Assembly: GCA_963575645.1 (NCBI GenBank)
Contig: OY754469.1
Span: forward strand, 24,384,001 to 24,448,000
From: Xanthostigma xanthostigma
Taxonomy: Eukaryota > Arthropoda > Insecta > Raphidioptera > Raphidiidae
DNA length: 64,000 nt
Direction: 5' to 3'
The notes under the pieces were generated by a model. It had not been told where the DNA came from and searched no databases. It saw only the letters and a list, made by a program, of their open reading frames with translations. Of this stretch, positions 49,416 to 59,186 are shown in pieces. The position numbers and the translations under genes are program-made. The first letter of the stretch is position 1. Every line of letters starts with the position of its first letter.

Positions 49416-50636
49416 GCCGCTACCCGCGGCTACGCCCGCGATTGAGATGGAAATCGACTTTTGACATGCATATCAGGGGTTGAGGTATTGCACATATTTT
49501 GACAAACAATTTTCTTATTTTTCGTAAAAAATTTTTATTTTTTTTTAATAAAAAGTATCCTATGTTACCTCTAATACCTTCAAGAGTGTATGTGCAAAGT
49601 TTCATGATGATCGGTTAAGTAGTTTTTGCGTGAAAGCGTAACAAACAAACTTACATTCGCATTTATAATATTTCGTTTTCATAAAATTTGTAAGTCCGGT
49701 CCTGTCGGGCCGATTTTAATGAAATTTTAATAGCACATTTTAATCATTACTAAAGGGTTAAATTTCAATTTTGAAACGATTCCGAGAAATTTTTCGGTAT
49801 TTTTGGGCCCAAAAAATGTTTTCAACCCTTTCTTATTTTTCGTAAAAAATTTTTATTTTTTTTTTAATAAAAAGTATCCTATGTTACTTCTTATACCTTC
49901 AAGAGTGTATGTGCAAAGTTTCATGATGATCGGTTAAGTAGTTTTTGCGTGAAAGCGTAACAAACAAACTTACATTCGCATTTATAATATTTAACGTTTT
50001 CATAAAATTTGTAAGTCCGGTCCTGTCGGGCCGATTTTAATGAAATTTTAATAGCACATTTTAATCATTACTAAAGGGTTAAATTTCAATTTTGAAACGA
50101 TTCGGAGAAATTTTTCGGTATTTTTGGGCCCAAAAAATGTATTCAACCCTTTCTTATTTTTCGTAAAAAATTTTTATTTTTTTTTTAATAAAAAGTATCC
50201 TATGTTACTTCTAATACCTTCAAGAGTGTATGTGCAAAGTTTCATGATGATCGGTTAAGTAGTTTTTGCGTGAAAGCGTAACAAACAAACTTACATTCGC
50301 ATTTATAATATTTCGTTTTCATAAAATTTGTAAGTCCGGTCCTGTCGGGCCGATTTTAATGAAATTTTAATAGCACATTTTAATCATTACTAAAGGGTTA
50401 AATTTCAATTTTGAAACGATTCGGAGAAATTTTTCGGTATTTTTGGGCCCAAAAAATGTTTTCAACCCTTTCTTATTTTTCGTAAAAAAATTTTATTTTT
50501 TTTTAATAAAAAGTATCCTATGTTACTTCTAATACCTTCAAGAGTGTATGTGCAAAGTTTCATGATGATCGGTTAAGTAGTTTTTGCGTGAAAGCGTAAC
50601 AAACAAACTTACATTCGCATTTATAATATTAATATT
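49416..50636. repeat. Tandem array of LINE-tail units, period about 320 bp
   Basis: Opens with ACTAGCCGCTACCCGCGGCT, typical of an insect LINE/SINE end. The segment TTTCATGATGATCGGTTAAG is then present four times (about 49,600, 49,920, 50,240, 50,560) and TAAGTCCGGTCCTGTCGGG three times (49,691, 50,012, 50,331). Units are nearly identical, which points to recent tandem duplication. Confidence 0.85.
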
Positions 50637-51599
50637 TACAAAGAATTTACCACTACTTTCGGAACGAATTTATTTTCGAAACAATTTGAAATTGTACTCT
50701 TTAAATATTTCATTTACTTTTCAAAAAACATTAATTTGTTAAAATACTTGATTACTTAGAATGTTTGAAAAGTCCCGGAACGACTAGTTCTTATCGGTAT
50801 TCCCGACAAAAGATGTTGAAATGTTTTTTTTAATAACGTTTTCCTGTCTATTGAATGGCTAAATCAAATTTTGGGCCCGAGAATCCTAAAAGGGCCCAGC
50901 TTTGAAATTTTAAATGAGAACCATATTTTTTCATTTAATTTTCGGATTCCGAGGAAAATTTTACATAGATACGAATATATCTTACTTTTCAAAACTTTGA
51001 TTAACGTCTGGTTAGAATTCTTTAATAAATAAAATCGGTCGATAATTTTATTTATTGAAAAATATCTTACTTTTATCTAAAATATTCGTTTTGAGGAGAA
51101 ATTTCACTAATCGATATTTCATCGGTCTCTAAAGTTCGATTTTTAACCTTAGGACCTCTTTGTAGAACCCCATAAAATGTTTAAAAGGGCTCAGAGTTAA
51201 ATAAATCCTAATTTGAATTCGGTTATTTAATATTACTTAAATATTTTTTTTCGGGATGAAGTTTTACAAATTAGTATTTCATAATGTCCTAGGCCCCAAT
51301 TTAGAACTTTTTTCCACTCGATAGTCAGGAAAAAGTTATTAAAAAAACAATTTTGACATTTTAGTTCGGCTTACCCAATTAGAAATATTAATCCGTTTCG
51401 AGACTTTTGAAACAGTTATATAAGTTTTCACTGTAAGCTGTGATTTAAATTAAATATATTCTGAAACAAATCGAAAAATATAGTTTAAAACCAGTGGGAG
51501 TATATGCCCAAGTAATTCAAGAATTACAAGGCGCGAAATTTTACATCATATAGGTACTCCGGTGTTTTGTTTGAAAATCGGTGTATATTTAACGTTCAG

Positions 51600-51875
51600 C
51601 CCGGAATTGTTTTTTTAAAAACTTCACATTTGCCCCTTCCCGTTTCACCGCGAGACAATTCGCATACCCGTTTATCGTTCACCTTGGAATTGTTTTTTTA
51701 AAAACTCCACATTTGCCCCTTCCCGTTTCACTGCAAGACAATTCGCATACCCTTTTATTGTTCACCCCGGAATTACAATTCGCATACCCGTTTATCGTTC
51801 ACCACGGAATTATTTTTTTAAAAACTCCACCTCTGCCCCATCGCGTTTCACTGCGAGACAATTCGCATACCCCTT
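51600..51875. repeat. Tandem repeat, period about 80 bp
   Basis: Units around AAAAACTCCACATTTGCCCC and GACAATTCGCATACCCGTTT recur three times, the last pair with a partial unit between. The open frame crossing it simply follows the repeat. Confidence 0.8.
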
Positions 51876-51879
51876 TATC

Positions 51880-52310
51880 AAAAAAAAGCTTAGTCCGCCT
51901 TCTTTAGAAGTCCGCCATATTGAATTTAGAGCGACGTCACTTTATTTTTCGAGTTATTCTCAGCAAGCCCTTTTATTTTATACCCATATTGTAGGAAAGC
52001 ATAAAAAACTTAGTCCGCCATCTTTAGAAGTCCGCCATATTGGTTTTAGAGTGACGTCACTTTATTTTTTGAGTTATTCTCAGCAAGCCCTTTCATTTGA
52101 TACCTACCCATATTGTAGGAAAGCATAATAAACTTAGTCCGTCATCTTTAGAAGTCCGCCATATTATATTTAGAGTGACGTCACTTTATTTTTCGAGTTA
52201 TTCTCAGCAAGCCCTTTCATTTGATACCCATATTGTAGGAAAGCATAATAAAATTAGTCCACCATATTTAGAAGTCCGCCATATTGGATTTAGAGTGACG
52301 TCACACAGCT
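51880..52310. repeat. Tandem repeat, period about 120 bp, CRE-like octamers
   Basis: Four units starting CTTAGTCCGCC or a variant at 51,889, 52,009, 52,133 and 52,253. Each includes AGAAGTCCGCCATATT and then TGACGTCA at 52052, 52176 and 52296 (CGACGTCA at 51932). The internal parts also share CTCAGCAAGCCCTTT. Confidence 0.88.
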
Positions 52311-52404
52311 AACCATGCATTGTCATCCAAACTAAACGTGTATACAAATTTTCATCTCAATCGGTTAAAGATATCTGCAGCTGCTTCAAAATTACCGAAG
52401 GCAT

Positions 52405-52485
52405 TCTAGTCGCTCAGTTAGTAATTCAGTCGCTCACTTAGTAATTCAGTCGCTCACTTATTAATTTAGTCACCCAACTATTATT
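52405..52485. repeat. Short tandem repeat, period about 21 bp
   Basis: About three to four degrading copies of a unit around AGTCGCTCACTTAGTAATTC. Confidence 0.75.
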
Positions 52486-52569
52486 TTAATATCTCAAGTT
52501 ATTAAAACAGTATCTCATCATCAGTCACCAAGTTTTTTTTTTATTCGTCCGTTTTATAATTCCCCTATT

Positions 52570-53313
52570 ATTATTATACAAAACAACATTATAAGAGATA
52601 TATTCTTTTACGCATGCGCCGATGTTCCCCAAAAACAATAGGCCACTTCATATTTGCATATCAAACATCCTCCCAAAATTTGGTTTCAATCCGCTCATCC
52701 GTGGTGTCAGAATGGTAAGAAATGTTAAAAATGACGTTTGCATCTGTCAAAGTATTATGTTCTAATAATTAGTTATTCAAATTGTTAACTCAGAAGGCGT
52801 TGCATTTCACAAATATTCGAAACGGCATCCGTTTTTGAACAAATGCTATCTTTTAATTTCATTATTGTAATAAATAATATTATCGACCAATTTTATTTGA
52901 AGACAGAACATACGCAATTTTTAAATTGCCATGTTAAACCGTGCAACAGAGAGAGATAACCGAAAGATGTTTGCCATCGGTTATATCAAATAGAATCTGT
53001 TGTACGAAACTTATGTAAAATTTTCTCCTCTTTCGTTTAAGACAGGTTTCGAACCGATCTGATTTAAATTGAACGAGTTATAAGCGAAAAACTTCGTTTT
53101 ATCCTTATTGCTCCCCTCTGGGGTCAAAATTCAAAAATCGGCCGACGTTACGAGCTAAGTTACGCGGAGACGAATCGAACAAAAAAATGTTTTTTAAAAT
53201 CGGTTAAGGCGTTTGGGCTGTACGCGTGACACAAAAAAACGTGACACACAGATTCACAGCAAAGCGAGTACATAATATAGGCGCTTTAGCTTACGCTATT
53301 CGCGCCTAAAAAC
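52570..53313 (+). mobile_element. 0.75-kb repeat, plus copy
   Basis: From the CGCATGCGCCGATGTTCCCC end to AGGCGCTTTAGCTTACGCTA and CGCGCCTAAAAA. The same sequence lies inverted at 62613-63362, and part of it lies directly at 62205-62455. No transposase frame, so it is non-autonomous. Confidence 0.75.
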
Positions 53314-53429
53314 TAAAAAACACGCTTTATATCGAACTAAAAAGTAAAAAATATTTTTTTTAAAATAAGCTTAAAGTAATAATGAATAAAAAATACTAGT
53401 GTTATTGTGAAAAAAGCGTGGAGCGTGTA

Positions 53430-53507
53430 CATGCATGCATACATACATACATACATACATACATACATACATACATACATACATACATACATACATACAT
53501 ACATACA
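53430..53507. repeat. (CATA)n microsatellite, 3' side of the LINE
   Basis: About 19 tandem copies of a four-base unit, with GCAT variants at the left edge. It directly abuts the ATT-repeat tail of the minus-strand LINE. Confidence 0.97.
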
Positions 53508-53734
53508 TAATAATAATAATAATTTATTATTCCCAATTTGTCTATCCGACATAGGGTAAGTCCGGAGAATACAGTAAATATGTGTTACATATAATTAAAA
53601 ATTCAATATTATATAGTTGTAAGAAATACAACTAATAATAATATAAAATAATAGAATAAAATACTAAAACATAAATAAAAGAGCTATAAAATAATAAATT
53701 TTAAAACTGGTTTGGTGTTGTATAGTACCTACTA

Positions 53735-55633
53735 TTATGCAAAATTTGCGTCATTTAAAAAATCATTATAAGTGTAGTAGCACTTTCTAATTAAAATTTC
53801 CTTAATGGTCTTTCTAAAACATTTAGTGTCCATTTTCTTTAATGATACACTAATTTTATTAAAACAAGTTATCGCGTTGTATTTAAAACTTTTTTTAAAA
53901 AAAGATGTCTTATGTTTGGGTACTAATAAAATTGTGTCGTTTCTTGTAATATGGTCATGATTACTTTGTACCAAATCAAACATTTCTATATTTTCTTTTA
54001 CGAATACTAAAATATGAAAAATATATAAACAGGGTACCGTCATAATATTTAAACTTCTAAAATATGACTTACAGCTGTCTCTTTTCCTTATCCCTGTTAT
54101 GGCTCTAATGGCCCTTTTTTGTAATTTTAAAAGTCTATGTATATCATTGGAGCTTCCCCAGGCAGTTATGGCATATGATAGAATGGACTGAAAGTGTGCA
54201 AAATAATACATTTTCAGATTGTCTTTATGTATTGTTTGCGCAAGCTGTTTTAATACATAGCAAACGGGGGCTAGTTTTTTGCACATTTTATCAATATGTA
54301 AACTCCAGTTACATCTTTCATCTATTACAACACCGAGAAAATTCGTATTTGTAACTTGAGCAATACTAGATTTATTCGACTTTATTAATAGAGAATTGTT
54401 ACTGCTGCTTTTGGCTATGTTAAATTTAATGAAAACGGATTTATTAGAATTTAAAAACAAATCATTTTTAAGAAACCACCGTTCTAAAACTTTTATGTCT
54501 TCATTTGCTTTGATGGTAAGATTTGAAAGCGTTTTTGATGATATAAGCAATGAAGTATCATCGGCAAACATAATAGCATTTTCCAAAGGTATGTCATTTA
54601 CATAAATGATGAAGAGTAATGGGCCTAATACAGAACCTTGTGGGACCCCTCTTTTTAACAAGAGTTCATCGGAATTTTGATTTTCAAATGCAACGTAGTG
54701 TTGTCTGGCAGTGAGATAACTTTCAAACCATTTTAAAACAATGCCTCTAATGCCGTATCGATATAATTTATCAAGCAAAATAGTGTGATTGACCAAGTCA
54801 AAAGCTTTGCTAAGATCTAGAAAAATACCTACGCAAGAAGTTCCATTGTCAAGATTTTCATATAAAACATTTAAAAATTTAATAATTGCTGTTGAAGTAG
54901 AGCATTTTTTTCTAAATCCAAATTGGTTGTTGTTAAATAAATTAAATTTATTAAAAAAAGAAACAATTCTGTTTGCTAAAATTCTTTCCATAATTTTGGA
55001 AAAACAGCTAATTAGAGAAATTGGTCGGTAGTTAGATATCTCCTCTTTTGAACCCCCTTTAAAAAGTGGTATAATTTTTGCCGTTTTCATTAAGTTTGGC
55101 ACTACTCCTGTTTCAAAAGAGCTATTAATAATGGATGTAAGAGGCGGTAAAATTTCATGAATACAATGTTTTAGCATACTAGAACTAATACCATCATTTC
55201 CAGTTGAGTTAGATGATTTTATATCAGCGACAACATTTAGTATTTCATTTGCAGTTACCGTATTCATGAAAAAAGAAAAAGGATTAAAAATTATTTGACT
55301 AGTGTTATCACAATTTGGATTTTGTATTAAAGAGTCGGCTATGTTATTAAAGTAACAATTAAATTTATTGCTCAGAATCTTAGGGTCGCTTATTGTATCG
55401 TCATTAATTTTTAATTTAATATTACTATTATTATTATCTTTCTTTTTTTTACAACCATTTATTATTTCCCAAGCTGTTTTGGTTTTGTTGTCCGAGTTTA
55501 CAATAAGAGAATTATAGTAAATTTGTTTAGCTTTATTAATAACTTGTCTATAGATTTTTTTATAATTTTTATAATAAGTCTCAATCTCTTTTAGTCCATT
55601 CTTTATAAGTAAACCAAGCTCTTTCAGTTTCAC
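53735..55633 (-). CDS. LINE ORF2, reverse transcriptase part
   Basis: Long open frame of 632 residues that is really the C-terminal part of ORF2, separated from the endonuclease by the frameshift at 55702-55709; the first Met here is not a true start. RT motifs in order: GNDGISS (145-151), NYRPISLIS (201-209), FLDLSKAFD (271-279), PQGSVLGPLLF (331-341), and the catalytic FADD (356-359), followed by NFLGVVID. The family usually has Y/FADD, so the active site looks intact. The C-terminal region is Lys-rich, with no RNase H. Confidence 0.9.
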   Translation of the reverse strand: MKLKELGLLIKNGLKEIETYYKNYKKIYRQVINKAKQIYYNSLIVNSDNKTKTAWEIINGCKKKKDNNNSNIKLKINDDTISDPKILSNKFNCYFNNIADSLIQNPNCDNTSQIIFNPFSFFMNTVTANEILNVVADIKSSNSTGNDGISSSMLKHCIHEILPPLTSIINSSFETGVVPNLMKTAKIIPLFKGGSKEEISNYRPISLISCFSKIMERILANRIVSFFNKFNLFNNNQFGFRKKCSTSTAIIKFLNVLYENLDNGTSCVGIFLDLSKAFDLVNHTILLDKLYRYGIRGIVLKWFESYLTARQHYVAFENQNSDELLLKRGVPQGSVLGPLLFIIYVNDIPLENAIMFADDTSLLISSKTLSNLTIKANEDIKVLERWFLKNDLFLNSNKSVFIKFNIAKSSSNNSLLIKSNKSSIAQVTNTNFLGVVIDERCNWSLHIDKMCKKLAPVCYVLKQLAQTIHKDNLKMYYFAHFQSILSYAITAWGSSNDIHRLLKLQKRAIRAITGIRKRDSCKSYFRSLNIMTVPCLYIFHILVFVKENIEMFDLVQSNHDHITRNDTILLVPKHKTSFFKKSFKYNAITCFNKISVSLKKMDTKCFRKTIKEILIRKCYYTYNDFLNDANFA

Positions 55634-55694
55634 AGATGAAATGTAAATGCCTTTGGTTATCCATGGTTTTTTATTTATATCTTTTATTTTAGTT

Positions 55695-56582
55695 TTAACA
55701 AGGGGAAAAGCAATATAAATACATATTTTTAATTATGGTTAGATATTTTTCATATTTTATATTCACATCGTCAGTAGATAAAACGTTTTCCCAATTTACT
55801 TTTTCTAAAAGCGATTTAAATTTAAAAATATTTTTCTCGTTATGAGTTTGTCTATAATATTCAACGGGTTTTTTTTTATGTGCAGTTTTATATAATAAAA
55901 TAATTTGAGCATCGTGATCAGAAAGACCATTACTTATGACATCACTAGTATATGTAACAAAGTTTCTACTAACACATATGTTGTCAATGCAATTTAATTT
56001 TCTGGTGGGTTTTGTAATAGTATGTACTATATTAAAAGAATTTAAAATATCATATAACTCATTTAAAATTTTAGATGTCACTAAAAAATTAATATTAAAA
56101 TCTCCCGAAATGATAATTCTCCGGTTACTATTTTTTGTTAATATTTCAAGAGTACCGCTAAGATTTATAAAGAATGTATTTATATCCCCATCTGGACTTC
56201 TATAGATGGTTAAAATTATTAAGTTGTACTCCTCGCTAATGACATTTATTGCAGCACACTCAAAATGTTTGTCAATTGAAAATTTTTTAATAGATTCTAT
56301 ATTTTGTGATTTGATGTTTTTTCTAACTAGAATGAGTACACCACCGTTTTTAAATTTAGTTCGACAGTAACAGTCACCAATGTAATATTCAGAAATATTA
56401 ATCAAATCTGTATGAAAATATTTTAGCCAATGCTCACTTATACATACAAAATCTGGATTTATACTATCTAAGAATACTTCTAGAGCGCCGATTTTGTTGG
56501 TAAGGCATTGTATGTTTTGATGCAATAAAGAGAATGTTTTTATTAAAGAAGTTGATGAGGTTTTTACGTTCGGCCTAAAAAA
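55695..56582 (-). CDS. LINE ORF2, endonuclease part (no ATG)
   Basis: Apurinic-type endonuclease domain that nicks the target DNA to prime reverse transcription. Visible motifs are HQNIQCLTNK, CISEHWL (catalytic Glu), YRSPDGD, GDFNIN, and LSDHDA near the end. The frame contains no ATG between its upstream stop and the domain; it opens directly at the heptamer 56576-56582 inside the end of ORF1. It terminates early at 55695 because of a one-base difference in a TTTTCCCC run (55702-55709). The reverse transcriptase continues in another frame. Confidence 0.85.
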   Translation of the reverse strand, partial: FFRPNVKTSSTSLIKTFSLLHQNIQCLTNKIGALEVFLDSINPDFVCISEHWLKYFHTDLINISEYYIGDCYCRTKFKNGGVLILVRKNIKSQNIESIKKFSIDKHFECAAINVISEEYNLIILTIYRSPDGDINTFFINLSGTLEILTKNSNRRIIISGDFNINFLVTSKILNELYDILNSFNIVHTITKPTRKLNCIDNICVSRNFVTYTSDVISNGLSDHDAQIILLYKTAHKKKPVEYYRQTHNEKNIFKFKSLLEKVNWENVLSTDDVNIKYEKYLTIIKNMYLYCFSPC

Positions 56583-58141
56583 TTATTTACGTTCACCGTT
56601 TTATTGTTTTCACTGTTGCTTAATTTTACATTAACTAAATTTGGATGCTGGATGTTACACCAAATATTTATAAATTCATCAATCTGATCAGCAAATTTTA
56701 TTTTTGTTTTTGTTAACAGATGTAGGCCATGCTCTGTATAGTCAGATCGGTCAAGAATTTTATTTATATCGAACAGATAGATATTATTGTTATAGCGTTT
56801 TATTTGATTGTAAAGACTAAATAATTTGATATTATATTTATAAATAACATTGTTCAAATGTAGTGCATCGTACCTGTAAGGTATTGTTGTTAAAATCAAA
56901 TTAGTATAAAAACATGCTCGCATCGTTTTTTTTACACAGTTTAAAAAGTTTGTGATATTATTATCACTAATGTCATTTGTACCGGCCATAACTATAATAA
57001 AATCATCTAAAGTCATATTTACGCCCAATTTATGAATAGAATCGGTGACTTGACCATATTTTGCATTTGGTTTAAAAATAGTTTCAATTTTAAATTTGTT
57101 GCCTAATTTGTTGTTTAAGCTATCATAACAATTTCTACCATGGCTATCTGCAAGTAATAATAATTTCTTATGTTTTGTAGAGTAGGCTTTGTTATTGTTT
57201 TCCAATACAACATTAATTTGTCTTGTAGAGTAAGCTTTGTTGTTGTTTTCCACTACAACATTAATTTGCTTGTGTATGGAAATGTTCGAATTTTTATTCG
57301 ATTTATCACCTTTTTCAACTTTTTTAAGTAACTTTGGGTTAACTTTATTTGCTTCTAAGTTCAAATTAGAAGTATCGCAGTCTGATGAGTCTTCAGATTC
57401 ATTTAAGTCCAATTTAGAGATATCACCGTCAGATGAGTCTTCAGATTCTTCGGAATCTGAGCTCACTACTTCATGTCTATTGTTCACTGTTTCATTTATC
57501 ACACTATGATTTTTCGAATTTTTCACTAAAGAGGAGCTGTGTTTATCTGGTGAAACAGAAACTATCAAATCCAGATTTTTATTATTATCTTCATCTGTAT
57601 GAAGTATGCAATAATTACGAATTTGATTATGTAATTCAGTGATAGTTTTATCCTTTACATTAATGTCTTCTTGTAGTTTGTCAAAATTTATTTTGTATTC
57701 GTCTATTTCCTGTGTTAATTTTATTATTTCTTTTTTTAAATCACTACATTCATTATCAATTTGTTTTTTATTTTTAGGTCGCGTACTTTTATTTTTAATT
57801 TCTTCTTTCAGTGATTTTATTTCAGTATTTTTTTCCAGCAATTCGTCTTCTAATTTATCAATAATAAGATTTAATTTAGATTTATCATTTTTCGTTAAAC
57901 TATAGGCGGATTTTAAATTATTAAAATCTTTTGTCATATCATCTAACTTTTTTGCAAAATCATTTCTTTCGGATTCAGCTACATTGAAATATTCTAAAGT
58001 TGAAATAACTGAATCAATTAGCAATTTTGTTTCCGTTTCATTTATATACTCGATACCCTGAATTGCACTATATATCTTCTCAGCAAAGCAAGCAACCGCA
58101 TCCGTCAAATCCATATCAAACATCGTACCAAGAGCCTCCAT
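56564..58141 (-). CDS. LINE ORF1 protein with SGNH-esterase domain
   Basis: Intact frame of 525 residues. Residues about 55-175 are rich in Lys, Glu and Leu with coiled-coil character. Residues about 225-262 are an acidic Ser/Asp block. Residues about 293-322 hold two copies of INVV(V/L)ENNNKAYST. From about 325 follows an SGNH/GDSL-type hydrolase: ADSHGRN (block I, catalytic Ser about 333), MAGTND (about 385-390) and DYTEHGLHL (about 467-475) with the likely Asp/His pair. Esterase-type ORF1 proteins are known in CR1-like LINEs and are thought to act in RNA-protein assembly or membrane association. There is no zinc knuckle. Confidence 0.88.
   Translation of the reverse strand: MEALGTMFDMDLTDAVACFAEKIYSAIQGIEYINETETKLLIDSVISTLEYFNVAESERNDFAKKLDDMTKDFNNLKSAYSLTKNDKSKLNLIIDKLEDELLEKNTEIKSLKEEIKNKSTRPKNKKQIDNECSDLKKEIIKLTQEIDEYKINFDKLQEDINVKDKTITELHNQIRNYCILHTDEDNNKNLDLIVSVSPDKHSSSLVKNSKNHSVINETVNNRHEVVSSDSEESEDSSDGDISKLDLNESEDSSDCDTSNLNLEANKVNPKLLKKVEKGDKSNKNSNISIHKQINVVVENNNKAYSTRQINVVLENNNKAYSTKHKKLLLLADSHGRNCYDSLNNKLGNKFKIETIFKPNAKYGQVTDSIHKLGVNMTLDDFIIVMAGTNDISDNNITNFLNCVKKTMRACFYTNLILTTIPYRYDALHLNNVIYKYNIKLFSLYNQIKRYNNNIYLFDINKILDRSDYTEHGLHLLTKTKIKFADQIDEFINIWCNIQHPNLVNVKLSNSENNKTVNVNNFLGRT
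56576..56582 (-). promoter_or_regulatory. Candidate -1 frameshift slippery heptamer
   Basis: The minus strand reads T TTT TTA, split exactly as ORF1 codons require (X XXY YYZ), followed by four more sense codons and the ORF1 stop. The -1 frame has a stop immediately before the heptamer and is then open into the endonuclease. The same heptamer is the frameshift site of HIV gag-pol. No strong hairpin is obvious just downstream. Confidence 0.55.
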
Positions 58142-58559
58142 TTTGCTTATAGATTTAAATTTAAAAATAGATAGAGGAGTAGTGATTCAATTCCAAGTTG
58201 AACAAAAGGATAAATAAGTAGAGTACGAAGTTTATAATTTATATGACGAAATGTATGATATACAGAGAGTAGAGTATAATTAAAGTTCAAATGGTTTAGT
58301 CATGTAGATAACTTGTCAAATATCATAAATTAATATATTATAACTTATTTTTTAATTAATAGAAGCGCACTCCGTTGCAAAGAATATAGCTTGTTAATAG
58401 CGATCTATAAACTTTATTTTAATCAAAATTAATAATTAAATATTATTAATCAAACCGTCAAATACCTAATGACATCGCTACACGTTCGACTAATCTTAAG
58501 TCCACTATAATTCCACTATAATAAATAGTTTTAACTACTATATCCATCAGTTCAATCGA

Positions 58560-59034
58560 AACATACATACTTACATACATACATACATACATGCATACAT
58601 ACATACATACATACATACATACATACATACATACATACATACATACATACATACATACATACAAACATACATACATACAAACATACATACATACATACAT
58701 ACATACATACATACATACATACATACATACATACATACATACATACATACATACATACATACATACATACATACATACATACATACATACATACATACAT
58801 ACATACATACATACATACATACATACATACATACATACATACATACATACATACATACATACATACATACATACATACATACATACATACATACATACAT
58901 ACATACATACATACATACATACATACATACATACATACATACATACATACATACATACATACATACATACATACATACATACATACATACATACATACAT
59001 ACATACATACATACATACATACATACATACATAC
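58560..59034. repeat. (CATA)n microsatellite, 5' side of the LINE
   Basis: About 475 bp of almost pure four-base units, with a few variants (CTTA, CATG, CAAA) clustered at the end next to the LINE and perfect units elsewhere. Open frames here (Met-Tyr-Val-Cys or His-Thr-Tyr-Ile repeats) are artefacts. Confidence 0.98.
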
Positions 59035-59186
59035 TGACAATGCATATATCCAATATGGCGGATGCCCCAAGATGACGGAATACCTTTTCCTTCACAACTA
59101 TCTTGAATAAAATAATCAAATAATTTTTATAAATTAATGTCATGTTAAAATTTTGAAAGACTATAAAAACAAGAAAAATAAAATAC

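Larger units (their letters stand above)
53510..58559 (-). mobile_element. Nearly full-length CR1-group non-LTR retrotransposon
   Basis: On the minus strand, in order: a 5' leader of about 420 nt (58142-58559), ORF1, ORF2 split into endonuclease and reverse transcriptase reading frames, a 3'UTR of about 220 nt, and an ATT-repeat tail next to 53510. Both ends abut the same (CATA)n microsatellite, so the element was probably inserted into it. No RNase H domain follows the reverse transcriptase. The esterase-type ORF1 and the RT motifs fit the CR1/L2/Daphne assemblage; the exact clade cannot be settled by eye. The only clear lesion is a one-base frameshift at 55702-55709, so the copy is young. 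Confidence 0.9.

Noticed and set aside
49500..50636. CRISPR array.
   Set aside because: The units are about 320 bp, contiguous, without unique spacers, in a eukaryotic context.
55702..55709. A second programmed frameshift between endonuclease and RT.
   Set aside because: The shift is +1 in a homopolymer run with no known +1 signal, and it splits a single ORF2 in the middle; a mutation or sequencing error is simpler.
58458..59143. Several long frames encoding Met-Tyr-Val-Cys or His-Thr-Tyr-Ile repeats.
   Set aside because: They are translations of the (CATA)n microsatellite, open in every frame because the unit contains no stop.
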